A DNA stretch of 64,000 nt from Acidipila sp. EB88 (GCF_003858395.1 NZ_QWEV01000005.1:62001-126000), one strand, 5' to 3'. Shown: positions 37,251 through 47,475, numbered from the stretch's first letter. Notes: generated from the sequence alone by a model not told the origin. Translations and numbers: made by a program.

Positions 37251-40240
37251 GCGTCCTCTTCCGGCAGCGGCACTGTAAGCGTCACCGTGGTTCCATGTCC
37301 CAGAGCACTTTCGACCTGCAGCTCTGCCCGCAGCTCAGCAGCGCGCTCCTCCAGGCCCCGAATGCCGTAGTGGCCGGGCAGCGCGCGCGACGCTGCATAG
37401 TGAAACCCGCAGCCATTGTCCCGCACCCGCAGCCGAAGGTTCTGTGAACCATACTCCAGGCTCACCAACATCTCGGTCGCACCTGCATGCTGCTCTACGT
37501 TTGAGATGGCTTCGCTCGCGATCCGCATTACCTCATTCTCTACTTCCGGAGCGGCGCTGCGATATTCACCACCAATCCGAAGCTGCGTCACGGTTGCCGC
37601 ATCCTGGAAGCTCTTGACGCGAGCCGTCAAGCGGGCAGGAAGGCTCGCGTCCGACAGGTGCACACGAAGGTTCCAGATGCTCTGCCGCGCAGACTCGAGC
37701 GCCTGCCGCACGAGCGAGCGCGTTTGTGCCAGCGGCTCCAGCACATCGCTCAGGCGCCCCGCTTTTGCATGTTGCGTGGCGATCTCTACCTGCAGCGATA
37801 CGCTCACCAGGTCCTGTGCAAGGGTGTCATGCATCTCGCGGGCGACGCGCGTGCGCTCCTGCAGCACCAGGGCAAAACGACGTGCTTCTGCGCGCAACCG
37901 CACCTGCACCAATCCCAGCACACCAACGATCGCAACACACCCGGCGAGCAGGTATACCCACAGCTTGCGATACCACGGAGCGCGCACACGAAAGCGAAGC
38001 ACAGCCTCATCCCTGCTCCATACGCCATCGCCATTTGCCGCAATGACGTGAAATGCATATTGACCTGGCGGGAGGTTGGTGTAGTAAGCGGTGCGTCGCG
38101 TTCCGGCATCCACCCAGTGCTGGTCGAAGCCGTTGAGTTGATACCGATAGTGGATGCGCGCAGCGTTGTTCAAGCTGAGACCTGCGTATTCGAAACTAAA
38201 TTGTTGATGTCCGGGGCCGATCTCTGCCGGCGCGTCCATCGCAAAGCTCGCCCCGTCGACAAACACCTGTGTGAGCACGATGCCCGGTGGCACATGCACG
38301 CCGCGTAGATGCTCGGGGTCGGTAACAGCGATGCCGCGCCGGGTGGCAAACCATAACTCCCCGTCCTCACCCTCGGCAACAGTGGGGCTGCCAGCCCCTA
38401 CTGCTTCCTCACTGGGCATGCCGTCGCTTCGTCCATACGCATCCACCTGGAGGTTGCGGCCGTCGAGGGTGCCGGCAAGGCAGGCTCGCAGCTCGTTCAC
38501 CCTGGTCCGGTACAAGCCCCGCGTGGAACGAAGCCACAGATAACCGTCCTGGTCGGCCAGGATGCCCAGTATCTCTCGCGGCAGAGCGGCGCTGTGTACC
38601 GGGAGCAGCGCGTTCTCACCTGCAAGCGCAAGTCCAGCTTCATGCACCGCCGCCCACACCCTTCCCTGGTGATCTGCGCCGAGCGCGGTGATAATGCTCC
38701 CACCCTGCTGCGCACCAGAAGACACACAGCGGAAGGCACGGCCGCTGCGAACGCACAATCCATTCGAAGTCCCGACATAGAGGACACCCCCGGTCCCGGT
38801 GCCTGCTGGAAGCCCAAGCATGGGTCCAATGGAGTTACTGCCGAGCCCATCGGCGAGGGTGAACGTGTGCACGGTGTTCTTATCGATATGCGCCAGTCCA
38901 AACCGCGTGCCTGCCCACACCGTGTCGTCCGCATCCACCAGCACGCTCCGGACGAAGTCATCCGGAAGCCCTTCGGAAACGGTCCAGCGCTGCACCTTCG
39001 CGCCTGCGATGTGGTTAAGCCCGTCGGGTGTTCCCACCCACACATCCCCCTGCCGGCCCGCGGCAAGCGAGAGCACCACCGGGCTCAACAACCTGCCGCG
39101 CGCCAGTGCGACGGCCGTGGTTCCGCTTTGAAAAACGCCATCGTCGCGGGTGCCCCAGTCCATACGTCCACTGCTGTTCCGCACAATGGCCGTGATGGTC
39201 TCTGAGCCGGAGCCTAGGTCCATGGCGAACTTGCGCGGCTGCAACGCATGCAAGCCCGAGCCCTCGGTGCCGATCCACAGGTCCCCTTCGCGGTCCTGAT
39301 CGATGGAGAGAACAGATTCGCCGCGCAATGCGTCCCATGGCTCGAAGCGAAAGCCTGCTGCAGGCGCTGCGGAAACAAGCCCGCGGTTTGTTCCAATCCA
39401 CATCCTGCCCTGCCCGTCCGCATACAGCGCCTGGACCCGGCTTCCGGGCAGCTCTGTTCCTGTGTGCCAAGTCCGGGTCTGCGAGGGCGATACCACGTGC
39501 ACAAAGTCCGAACCATACGTCCAGACTTCCTGCCTGCGATCATTCACCACGGCACCCAGCACCGGCAGCGCCTCCGGCTGCGGCGCCTGCTGTGCCACCA
39601 GGCGCCCGCTTCGCCAGCGGTAGGGCGTCCCACGACTGTCGACGGCAACGAGTCCGTCAGCGGCGTTGCTGACGCTGACGATGCGGGCGCTGGTCCGGAC
39701 CCACTCGAAGTGATCGCCGCGCTCTGCTGCGAGTCCGCCTGTGGTCAGCACGAGCAACTCACGAGCCCGGCTGGCAACGGAGACGATCTCGTTGGAGGGC
39801 AGCCCATCCTGGGTGCGGAACAGGCGGTACGCTTCGCCACGCTTGCGCACGAGCCCATCCACGGTGCCGAACCAGAGATCCCCGGCGGCATCTTCCGCCA
39901 GGCTGCTGATGTCATCGCTGGCCAGCGCAGGCACCCCGTCGTGGTTGAGCACGCGAAAGCTCTGACCGTCAAAGCGTGCGAGCCCTGCTTCTGTGCCCAC
40001 CCAGAGCGATCCGTCGCCGCTTTGCAGCAGGGCATGCACGCTTGCCTGGGGCAGTCCATCCTCGGTCGACCATGCCTGGTGATGAAAGTAAAACGGCATC
40101 GGCCGGTCACGGGCATGGAGCAGCGGGCCGCTCGCGAACAGGAGCAGCCCGCACGCAACCAGGCGGCAACGCAGGCCACGAGCCAGTTGCTTCAGAGCCT
40201 GGCCGTCGTCGACGACTTTGTGGCACGTCAACTGCTCCAA
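37247..40240 (-). CDS. Sensor histidine kinase with periplasmic two-component regulator propellers
   Basis: About 997 residues from a probable TTG start at 40240 (or TTG 40231); upstream in-frame codons lack membrane character. After a signal anchor (LVACGLLLFASGPLLHA) come repeated propeller blades with GDLWFGTVDGL, GRMWIGTNRGL and GDVWVGTPDGL patterns, a Y_Y_Y domain (FSFEYAGLSLNN ... FHVIAANGDGVWS) and one membrane helix (LWVYLLAGCVAIVGVLGLV). The HisKA_3 domain has phospho-His about 194 residues from the C-terminus (REMHDTLAQDL), then HATPase_c (DNGCGF, HYGIRGLEERA, GHGTTVTLTV). It overlaps its response regulator gene. Such one-piece periplasmic sensors often respond to glycan fragments; it is divergent from a GH35-like glycosidase. 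Confidence 0.88.
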   Translation of the reverse strand: MEQLTCHKVVDDGQALKQLARGLRCRLVACGLLLFASGPLLHARDRPMPFYFHHQAWSTEDGLPQASVHALLQSGDGSLWVGTEAGLARFDGQSFRVLNHDGVPALASDDISSLAEDAAGDLWFGTVDGLVRKRGEAYRLFRTQDGLPSNEIVSVASRARELLVLTTGGLAAERGDHFEWVRTSARIVSVSNAADGLVAVDSRGTPYRWRSGRLVAQQAPQPEALPVLGAVVNDRRQEVWTYGSDFVHVVSPSQTRTWHTGTELPGSRVQALYADGQGRMWIGTNRGLVSAAPAAGFRFEPWDALRGESVLSIDQDREGDLWIGTEGSGLHALQPRKFAMDLGSGSETITAIVRNSSGRMDWGTRDDGVFQSGTTAVALARGRLLSPVVLSLAAGRQGDVWVGTPDGLNHIAGAKVQRWTVSEGLPDDFVRSVLVDADDTVWAGTRFGLAHIDKNTVHTFTLADGLGSNSIGPMLGLPAGTGTGGVLYVGTSNGLCVRSGRAFRCVSSGAQQGGSIITALGADHQGRVWAAVHEAGLALAGENALLPVHSAALPREILGILADQDGYLWLRSTRGLYRTRVNELRACLAGTLDGRNLQVDAYGRSDGMPSEEAVGAGSPTVAEGEDGELWFATRRGIAVTDPEHLRGVHVPPGIVLTQVFVDGASFAMDAPAEIGPGHQQFSFEYAGLSLNNAARIHYRYQLNGFDQHWVDAGTRRTAYYTNLPPGQYAFHVIAANGDGVWSRDEAVLRFRVRAPWYRKLWVYLLAGCVAIVGVLGLVQVRLRAEARRFALVLQERTRVAREMHDTLAQDLVSVSLQVEIATQHAKAGRLSDVLEPLAQTRSLVRQALESARQSIWNLRVHLSDASLPARLTARVKSFQDAATVTQLRIGGEYRSAAPEVENEVMRIASEAISNVEQHAGATEMLVSLEYGSQNLRLRVRDNGCGFHYAASRALPGHYGIRGLEERAAELRAELQVESALGHGTTVTLTVPLPEEDA

Positions 40241-40480
40241 ATGGCCGAACCATAAAGAGCCGACCACTGGGTTGCGCCGGGGGAGGCGCGAATCTGCTGC
40301 AATCACGAGCGGCTGTCCTCGGCGGTCGCACCGATTGTGAAGCACGATCCAGAGGGAAGCCAAGCGGAAACCGCATGAAACAAAATCGTCGGCGCTGCGT
40401 GGGTGCTGCCGCGGCAGGAGCAACAGGCGGATGTCCCAGGCAGTCACGGGCTGCACCAGCAGCCGACACCTGCCCAGTCC

Positions 40481-40510
40481 TTGACACCTGCGCACGCGGG
40501 CTTCTACTGT
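40481..40510 (+). promoter_or_regulatory. Putative promoter of the GH35-like glycosidase
   Basis: TTGACA (40481-40486), 18-bp spacer, TACTGT (40505-40510). The -10 element and following bases (TACTGTT, then CCCG) are repeated before the TonB-dependent receptor at 43.7 kb. Confidence 0.55.
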
Positions 40511-40523
40511 TCTACCCGGAAAT

Positions 40524-40537
40524 TGTATACGGTTACA
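40524..40537. promoter_or_regulatory. Candidate LacI-family operator before the GH35-like gene
   Basis: TGTATACGGTTACA: a 14-bp site with central CG and TGTA/TACA outer arms, the usual geometry of LacI-family operators. It lies about 14 bp downstream of the putative -10 box and matches 11 of 14 bases with the site at 43768-43781. Confidence 0.6.
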
Positions 40538-40590
40538 TTCGAGCTTTCGCTCGCCCTGTACGCCTGCTGCCCACGAGAGGATGTCACCCC

Positions 40591-42291
40591 ATGATCGAGT
40601 TCTTCCGAACACTTCGGACCGCACCGTCCCACTCCGCTGCACAGGCACGGCGCAAGCGCGCCCCTTCGCGGGCGAGTCGCAGCAGGAGTTGGATGGTCGC
40701 GAGCCTGCTGCTCGCCTCTGCCCTGGCAGCCGGCGCGCAGGCCCCTGCAGGCGACATGCCGCGCATCGAGAAGGCGAATGGGCGCTCCGCGCTGATCGTG
40801 GACGGCAAGCCGTACTTCATGCTCGGTGCGCAGATCAATAACTCCAGCTCATGGGCCGCCACGCTTCCCGACGTCTGGCCGGCATTTGCCGACCTCCATG
40901 CCAATACCATCGAGGCGCCCGTGTACTGGGAGCTGATGGAACGGCAGCCGGGACAGTTCGACTTCAGCAACGTTGACCTTCTGATTCGCGGCGCACGTGA
41001 ACATCACCTGCACCTCGTGCTGCTCTGGTTCGGCACCTGGAAGAACGGCCAGAACCACTATGTGCCGGAGTGGGTCAAATCCGACCCGGCGAAGTATCCG
41101 CGCGAACAGGATGCGTACGGCAAGACGCTCGATGTCATGTCTCCGCTTGCGCAGTCAAACCTCGACGCCGACAAGCACGCGTTCGCCGCCCTTATGCACC
41201 ATGTGCGCGAGATCGACAGTACCGAACACACGGTCATCATGATGCAGGTCGAGAACGAGTCCGGTTCCGTCGGTGCGATCCGCGACTACTCGCCGGACGC
41301 GAACCGCGAGTTCGCCGGCCAGGTACCTGCGGCCCTGCACACCCGCAAAGGCTCCTGGTCCGAGGTGTACGGCGCGGATGCGGACGAGCGCTTCGCCGCG
41401 TATGCAACGGCTCACTACATCAACGCTGTGGCCGAAGCAGGCAAAGCCGAGTACCCCCTCCCGATGTACTGCAACGTGTGGATCACGTATCCGGTGCACG
41501 CGCTTTCCACCCGGAACCATCCGAGCGCGGGGCAGGAATACCCCAGCGGCGGACCACAGCAGGCCAACATCGACATATGGAAGCAGACTGCTCCGTCGAT
41601 CGACATGCTGGGTCCTGATTTCTACTCCAACGATCGCCAGTTGTTCCGCGACGTCGTGTCCGCGTACGGGCGCCCCGACAATCCACTCTTCATCCCCGAG
41701 ACGCACATGTCGCATGATTTTGGCGCGAACCTTTTCTATGTGCTCGGTCACGGTGGCATCGGGTTCTCGCCCTTTGGCGTGGACTACACCAACTGGACGA
41801 TCCGGGACAACAAGATCCCTGATGCGATCGCGTTGAACTACGCAGTGCTCGGCCCGCTCGATGGACAGCTTGCGCAACTCAATTACCAGGGCAAGCTGCA
41901 GACCGCGGTCGAGCTCAAGGGAGAGCCGGTTGCGCATCTGCATTTCGGCGGGGTCGATGCAGTGGTCGCCTTTGGCTTCCCTCAGCATGACGGCGAAGTG
42001 CCGCCGGGAACGACCGAGGGCACGGGTCGCGTGGTTGTCGCTCAGCTCGGTCCGCTCGAGTTTCTGGTGACGGGCTTCGATGCCAGCGTGACGTTTGAGC
42101 CCAGCGATACAGCCAAGGAAGAAGTGGAGATTCTGCAGGCGGAGCAAGGCACGTACTCCGGCGATCAATGGCAGATGACGCGTATCTGGAACGGTGATCA
42201 GACGGATCGCGGTCTTCAGTTCCGGGCTGACAACCACTATGCCGTGCGCGTCCGGCTGCAGAAAATCGCAACATACACCCACCCCAAGTAG
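40591..42291 (+). CDS. Secreted GH35-like beta-galactosidase with DUF5597-type C-terminal domain
   Basis: A 566-residue protein with a long Arg-rich N-terminus and signal peptide (WMVASLLLASALAAGAQ). The GH-A barrel begins KPYFMLGAQINNSSSW; the acid/base Glu is probably in MMQVENESGSVG and the nucleophile in LFIPETHMSHDFG. These are the blocks of GH35/DUF5597 beta-galactosidases. The C-terminal part (VDAVVAFGFPQHDGEVPPG, QLGPLEFLVTGFDASVTF) is beta-rich. It is followed by a LacI regulator and, further on, a TonB-dependent receptor, forming a glycan-use unit. A palindromic site lies upstream. Confidence 0.85.
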   Translation: MIEFFRTLRTAPSHSAAQARRKRAPSRASRSRSWMVASLLLASALAAGAQAPAGDMPRIEKANGRSALIVDGKPYFMLGAQINNSSSWAATLPDVWPAFADLHANTIEAPVYWELMERQPGQFDFSNVDLLIRGAREHHLHLVLLWFGTWKNGQNHYVPEWVKSDPAKYPREQDAYGKTLDVMSPLAQSNLDADKHAFAALMHHVREIDSTEHTVIMMQVENESGSVGAIRDYSPDANREFAGQVPAALHTRKGSWSEVYGADADERFAAYATAHYINAVAEAGKAEYPLPMYCNVWITYPVHALSTRNHPSAGQEYPSGGPQQANIDIWKQTAPSIDMLGPDFYSNDRQLFRDVVSAYGRPDNPLFIPETHMSHDFGANLFYVLGHGGIGFSPFGVDYTNWTIRDNKIPDAIALNYAVLGPLDGQLAQLNYQGKLQTAVELKGEPVAHLHFGGVDAVVAFGFPQHDGEVPPGTTEGTGRVVVAQLGPLEFLVTGFDASVTFEPSDTAKEEVEILQAEQGTYSGDQWQMTRIWNGDQTDRGLQFRADNHYAVRVRLQKIATYTHPK

Positions 42292-42584
42292 GCGGGCGTT
42301 CCGCCGGCGCGTGGCGTTTGATCGAGTTCGCTTTACAATCCAAGATCCGGGCGCGATCAGATCCGCGCGCGATCAGGACCGAGTGGAGCTTGCGCTTCTC
42401 CGCCTGGCACCTCGGTGACGGGTTGCAGCAGCACGCGCTCGCCTGCTGCACGCAAGCCGCTGGATCGGCCCGGCGACCAGCTCACGCCGCAAGCATCTTG
42501 ACGCCCACCGGCAGGACTGGCTACGGTGGGGCGCACCAGGCATGCTCCGGCAACCCACCCTCGCGCACAGAACGCAGGCAAGTC

Positions 42585-43595
42585 ATGAACATGAAGTTCG
42601 TCGCGCTTCGGGCCGGGGTATCCAGTGCCACCGTTTCCCGCGTGATCAATGGCTCGCCGCTGGTAAAGCCGGAAACTGCCGAGCACGTGCGCCGCATCAT
42701 CGCGGGGCTGAACTTCATTCCCAACCCGCTCGCCACCACGCTGAAGTATGGCCGCAGCCGCACCTACGGGCTGATCATTCCGGACATCACCAACCCGTTC
42801 TACCCTGAGTTTCTGCGCGATTTCGAGGAGATCCTGGTCGGCATGGACCACGAGGTCCTGCTCGCCAACGTCCGCTCAAGCCCCGAAGCGCTGGTGCACT
42901 CCATTCGACGCATGCTGCTGCGGCAGGTCGACGGGGTCGTGCTGATGGCCTCTGAGTTTGATACCAAGGTGGTCGAACCCCTGCTCGCCCGCAAGGTACC
43001 GCTTGTGACGATCGACCGTCGCCGCGCCGGCATTGGCACCAGCGATGTTTCGATCGACTTCGAAGATGGCTTCGCGCAGGCGGTCGCGCATCTTTTCCAG
43101 CTCGGTCACCGGCGCATTGCGTTTGTGGGAGGATCTGAAGGACTGCGCACCTCCAGGGTTCGTCTAGAGGCTTTTCAGCAAGGGCTCGCGCGCAGTGGAT
43201 TGACCCTGTACCCGGAGTTGCTCCACGCCGGGAACTATCGCGTGGATGGCGGAGAAGCCGCCATCCACGCCCTGCTGCAGACCAGCGACCCGCCCACCGC
43301 CGTGATGACGGCCAACGATCTCACCGCTTTCGGGGTGATGCGTGGACTGCATCGCGCGGGGGTGACGGTACCCCACTCCATGTCCGTCGTGGGCGCCGAC
43401 GATGTGCTGCTGAGCGACATCCTGCAGCCTCCGCTCACGACCATCCATGTCAGCCGCCGTGAGATGGCCGCCGCCTGCGTTGAGGCCTTGGAGTACACCA
43501 AGGAACACCTGGACGGGCGTGGAAGGCACATCCGCATCGGCACGCTCCTGCTGGTGCGCGAAACAACCGCAAGACCGCGCGACCGCCACCTCTGA
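42585..43595 (+). CDS. LacI-family transcriptional regulator
   Basis: A 336-residue regulator. The N-terminal HTH is MNMKFVALRAGVSSATVSRVINGS with hinge-helix residues NFIPNPLATTLKYGRS; the periplasmic-binding-protein-like domain follows (YGLIIPDITNPFYPEF, LGHRRIAFVGGSEG, ILQPPLTTIHVSR). The N-terminus is slightly shorter than usual before the HTH. The chosen ATG has GCAGGCAAG upstream; the ORF is open to 42318 but that extension is low-complexity. It lies between the two genes that carry matching CG-centred palindromes and is the natural candidate to bind them. Confidence 0.92.
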   Translation: MNMKFVALRAGVSSATVSRVINGSPLVKPETAEHVRRIIAGLNFIPNPLATTLKYGRSRTYGLIIPDITNPFYPEFLRDFEEILVGMDHEVLLANVRSSPEALVHSIRRMLLRQVDGVVLMASEFDTKVVEPLLARKVPLVTIDRRRAGIGTSDVSIDFEDGFAQAVAHLFQLGHRRIAFVGGSEGLRTSRVRLEAFQQGLARSGLTLYPELLHAGNYRVDGGEAAIHALLQTSDPPTAVMTANDLTAFGVMRGLHRAGVTVPHSMSVVGADDVLLSDILQPPLTTIHVSRREMAAACVEALEYTKEHLDGRGRHIRIGTLLLVRETTARPRDRHL

Positions 43596-43729
43596 GACAC
43601 GCCCTGCGACCTGGCCGCTTCCGGCTTTTAGTGCAGGGATTGCCACGCCCGGCTACTAGCCGTGCCGTCTCATCAACGATAGAGAAGTCCAAACGTAGTT
43701 ACGAATAGACAGAAGCATATAGGATGTGC

Positions 43730-43759
43730 TTGACAACCCTTACTGGCTGCTCTTACTGT
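43730..43759 (+). promoter_or_regulatory. Putative promoter of the second TonB-dependent receptor
   Basis: TTGACA (43730-43735), 18-bp spacer, TACTGT (43754-43759) followed by TTGCCCGA, matching the promoter before the GH35-like gene in spacing and in the -10 sequence. Confidence 0.55.
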
Positions 43760-43767
43760 TTGCCCGA

Positions 43768-43781
43768 TGTATGCGTATACA
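43768..43781. promoter_or_regulatory. Candidate LacI-family operator before the TonB-dependent receptor
   Basis: TGTATGCGTATACA lies inside a longer inverted repeat, ATGTAT-GCGT-ATACAT (43767-43782). It begins 8 bp after the putative -10 box, so a bound repressor would overlap the transcription start. Confidence 0.62.
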
Positions 43782-43938
43782 TTGCCCCAGTCACGGACAC
43801 GTGAAGAGATTTCGGAAGCCGGTGCACACTGCACACGCACCGGGTATGTTCTTCACGCCGAGAGGGCAAGCGGGTGCATGGCATGAAGCATGCTCTGCAC
43901 CACAGCAAGCGATACCTGTACCACATTGAGGAGACCAA

Positions 43939-46900
43939 GTGTTATATCCATTCCGATCCAGGCCATCGAGGTATGCCAGAAGCCGCCCGCTTTTCCTGGC
44001 ACTGCTGACCACTTGCGCCCTTCCACTTTCGCTCCACGCCCAGGTTGACCAGGGCACCATCTCGGGTACGGTGGAAGATCCGAGCGGCGCCGTTGTGCCG
44101 GGAGCCGCGGTCACCATCACCAGCGTCGAAACCGGCCTTGTGCTCAATGGCAAGACAGACTCGAGCGGTGTCTACACCTTTTCCCCGGTCAAGATCGGCC
44201 ACTACAACGTCACGGTGACTGCTCCGAACTTCGACAAGGCCATGCTGTCCGGTTTGATGGTCAACGTCAGCCAGCGGCTCGAAGCCAATGTCGAGCTGCA
44301 CACAGGCGACGTGTCCCAGACGGTCACCGTGCAGGGCGGTGCGGAACAGGCACTGCAAACCGAGCAGGCCTCGACCGGGCAGGTCGTCAGCGCGCAGGTC
44401 ATCAACGACACCCCGCTGAATGGCCGCAACTTCGTCTTCGTGGCGCAGCTTGCCGCCGGCGTCACGCAGTCCAACGGTTCCCGTGGTGAAGGCAACGGCG
44501 ATTTCAGCGCCAACGGTCTGCGCGCGGAACAGAACAACTTCATCCTCGACGGCATTGACAACAACTCCAACCTCATCGACTTTTTGAACGGCGCGACCTA
44601 TGTTGTGCGGCCTCCGCCAGACGCGCTTGCCGAGTTCAAGGTACAGACCAGCGATTACACGGCCGAGCTCGGCCACTCGGCAGGCGCGGTGCTCAATGCC
44701 TCCATCAAGGCCGGCACCAACCAGTTCCACGGCAACCTATGGGAGTACTGGCGCAATGACGCGCTCGACGCGCTCGATTATTTTGCGCAGTCCAAGCCCG
44801 AGTACCGGCAGAATCAGTTCGGCGGGACCATCGGCGGACCCATCCTCAAGAACAAGCTCTTCTTCTTTGGCGATGTGGAAGCCAACCGAATTGTTTTTGG
44901 TTCGGTCGGCACGTACTCGGTGCCCACTGCGCTGATGCGCCAGGGTGACTTCAGCGAACTGCTCAACACCAGTCTCACCGGTTCCAGCGCGCCCACGGTG
45001 CTCTACCAGCCCGGCTCGAACGGCACTGCCCTCCTGGCCTGCAACGGTCAGCAGAACGTCTTCTGCGCCGCCCAGATCAACCCCATCGCGCAGCGCATCC
45101 TGAACCTGTACCCTGCGCCCAACGCGAATGGCCGCAACACGTACAACAACTACATCACCAACATCAACGACCTCAACAACACCGTGGACTGGGACGGCCG
45201 TATCGACTGGAATGCCTCGCAGCATGATCAGGCGTTCTTCCGCATGAGCTACCTGAACACGCGCGGCAACTACCCGGCAGCGTTCGGTCCCGTGCTTGAC
45301 GGCGGCGGCTACGGTTCCGATGGACCCACAGTGAACGCGGGGCAGAACTATGCGCTCAGCGAAACCCACATCTTTACCCCTACGCTGGCAAACGAGTTCC
45401 GCTTCGGCTACAACTGGGCGCATGCGCAGTTCCTGCAGCAGAGCGCGAACACCGATGTCGCGTCGGAGGTCGGCCTCGGCGGCATTCCGTTCCAGGCCAA
45501 CAACGGCGGACTTCCCAGCACCTCGGTCAGCGGCATCACCAGCTTCGGCTCGCCGGGCTACTACCCGTCGATCGAGTACGAGAACGTCTTCCAGATCCTC
45601 GACAACGTCACCAAGGTGATTGGCAACAACACCTTCCGCGCCGGGGTGAGCCTGGAGAGCGTTCGCGTCTTTGTAACGCAGCCTATCCAGCCGCACGGCG
45701 CTTACAACTACAACGGCTTCTACACCTCCAACCCGAACCTCAGCTTTACCGGCTACGGCGTGGCTGACTTCCTGGCAGATTCCATGCGGTCAGCAAGCCT
45801 TTCTAACTACTTCGGGATTGAGGATGTGCGCTGGTACGACGCGGGCTACCTCCAGGACGACTGGAAGGTCTCGCATAATCTCACGATGAACCTGGGACTG
45901 CGCTACGACTGGTACCAGCCTGCCGAAGAACAGCACGACCACCAAGCCTACTTCACCATCAACTCCATCAACGGGCCAGGCTCCGGAACCGGAACCTACC
46001 TGCTGCCGAAGAGCCAGGCTAACGTGGCCCTCGCGCAAAGCTTTCAGACGCTGACCGCCGGCAACAACATCAACATCGCTTACAGTGCCAACCGTTCGCT
46101 CGCCAAGTCACAGTTCACCAACTTCAGCCCGAGGCTTGGCCTCGCTTACCAGATCACGCCGAAGAGCGTCGCCCGCTTGGGCTACGGCATCTTCTTCGGT
46201 GGCCTGGAGAGCGCCGGTGGCTCGCCGAACCCCTCCTATAACTATCCGTACGCGTTCAGCTCCAACTTTACGGCGCCGAGCTGCACCGGGGCCACTTGCC
46301 CCACGGACGGCATCACGCTTGCAAATGGTTACTCGGCTGCCATCGCCGCGGGTATCCAGAACTTCCTGTCCACCCCTGGGCTGGTCGGCGGACAACTGCA
46401 GACCAAGACTCCTTATACCGAGCAGTACAACGCGTCGTTCCAGTACGCGTTTTCGCGTACGCTGAGTCTCACCACGGGATACGTCGGCAACGTGTCGCGT
46501 CACCTGCAGGCGATCACGGACCAGAACGCACCGGTTGGCCTCGTAGGTCCGTCGGATAACTCCCAGACCATCCGCCCCTTCAACAACTTCGGCGGCGCAC
46601 AGTACGACCTGTATGAAGGCGTAGGCAGCTACAACTCGCTGCAGACCACGCTTGAGAAGCAGACTTCAAACGGGCTCTACTTCCTGGCCACCTATACCTA
46701 CAGCCACGCGCTCGATGATACCGGTACCCCGCTCGACGGCGGCACCAACGTGTATCGCAACGCCAACCTTTATCCCATCGGTATCGAGTACACCAACTCC
46801 GACTGGGACGTGCGGCATCGCTTCACCTTCACGGGTGATTACGCGCTGCCATTCGGCAAGGGACGCCAGTTCCTGAACCACGGCGGTCTCCTGAACGAGA

Positions 46901-47475
46901 TTGCGGGCGGATGGTCCACGGACCTGGTGTTCTACGCGCTCACCGGCAATCCCTTCACCGTCACGCCGAACAATACGGGCGCGAACGGGGCCAATACACG
47001 TCGAGCCATCCTGGTCGGCGACCCGTATGCCGCCGGTGGGACGCCGGACGCGAGCAATGCTTCCACATCGTGCGCAACCTCGACCCGCAACATCCAGTCC
47101 TGGTTCAATCCTTGCGCCTTCGCCAACCCGCTGTCGGGCAGCCTGATTCCCAACACGCAGACCGCGGCTAACCCGCAGGGAACCCCGATCACCTCACCCG
47201 GTGCTGCCGCAGCCTTCTTCGGCGGTGCACGCAACCAGATCTACGGCCCTGGGTATCAGCGCATCAACATGAGCGCCTTCAAGAACTTCGACACAATTGA
47301 AGGACAGTACCTCCAGTTGCGCGCTGATATCTTCAACCTCTTTAACACCCCGGCTTTTGGACAGCCGAGCGGAACGGACAATACGAATGGTGGCGTCATC
47401 TCGAGCACCCGTTCGCTTGGAAGCTTCACTCCGAACTCGCGCTTCTTCCAGCTTGCCGCCAAGTACTACTTCTAA
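43939..47475 (+). CDS. Oar-like TonB-dependent outer-membrane receptor (LacI-linked unit)
   Basis: A 1,178-residue receptor with signal peptide (LFLALLTTCALPLSLHAQ), an N-terminal carboxypeptidase-regulatory-like domain (DQGTISGTVEDPSGAVVPGA, GHYNVTVTAPNF), a plug domain (NDTPLNGRNFVFVAQL, AEQNNFILDGIDNN) and a large barrel ending in FFQLAAKYYF. The start is GTG with GAGGAG 6 nt upstream; the next ATG is far into the protein. It has the family's usual length. It is followed by a strong terminator. With the GH35-like enzyme it probably handles a galactose-containing glycan; the substrate is inferred from context only. Confidence 0.93.
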   Translation: MLYPFRSRPSRYARSRPLFLALLTTCALPLSLHAQVDQGTISGTVEDPSGAVVPGAAVTITSVETGLVLNGKTDSSGVYTFSPVKIGHYNVTVTAPNFDKAMLSGLMVNVSQRLEANVELHTGDVSQTVTVQGGAEQALQTEQASTGQVVSAQVINDTPLNGRNFVFVAQLAAGVTQSNGSRGEGNGDFSANGLRAEQNNFILDGIDNNSNLIDFLNGATYVVRPPPDALAEFKVQTSDYTAELGHSAGAVLNASIKAGTNQFHGNLWEYWRNDALDALDYFAQSKPEYRQNQFGGTIGGPILKNKLFFFGDVEANRIVFGSVGTYSVPTALMRQGDFSELLNTSLTGSSAPTVLYQPGSNGTALLACNGQQNVFCAAQINPIAQRILNLYPAPNANGRNTYNNYITNINDLNNTVDWDGRIDWNASQHDQAFFRMSYLNTRGNYPAAFGPVLDGGGYGSDGPTVNAGQNYALSETHIFTPTLANEFRFGYNWAHAQFLQQSANTDVASEVGLGGIPFQANNGGLPSTSVSGITSFGSPGYYPSIEYENVFQILDNVTKVIGNNTFRAGVSLESVRVFVTQPIQPHGAYNYNGFYTSNPNLSFTGYGVADFLADSMRSASLSNYFGIEDVRWYDAGYLQDDWKVSHNLTMNLGLRYDWYQPAEEQHDHQAYFTINSINGPGSGTGTYLLPKSQANVALAQSFQTLTAGNNINIAYSANRSLAKSQFTNFSPRLGLAYQITPKSVARLGYGIFFGGLESAGGSPNPSYNYPYAFSSNFTAPSCTGATCPTDGITLANGYSAAIAAGIQNFLSTPGLVGGQLQTKTPYTEQYNASFQYAFSRTLSLTTGYVGNVSRHLQAITDQNAPVGLVGPSDNSQTIRPFNNFGGAQYDLYEGVGSYNSLQTTLEKQTSNGLYFLATYTYSHALDDTGTPLDGGTNVYRNANLYPIGIEYTNSDWDVRHRFTFTGDYALPFGKGRQFLNHGGLLNEIAGGWSTDLVFYALTGNPFTVTPNNTGANGANTRRAILVGDPYAAGGTPDASNASTSCATSTRNIQSWFNPCAFANPLSGSLIPNTQTAANPQGTPITSPGAAAAFFGGARNQIYGPGYQRINMSAFKNFDTIEGQYLQLRADIFNLFNTPAFGQPSGTDNTNGGVISSTRSLGSFTPNSRFFQLAAKYYF

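Larger units (their letters stand above)
40241..40590. other. Divergent promoter region between sensor kinase and GH35-like genes
   Basis: A 350-bp region with no gene. It contains the promoter and LacI-type operator described separately at 40481-40537. Confidence 0.55.
43596..43938. other. Promoter/leader region of the second TonB-dependent receptor
   Basis: A 343-bp region with no gene; it contains the promoter and palindrome described separately and a leader of about 160 bp before the GTG start. Confidence 0.55.
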
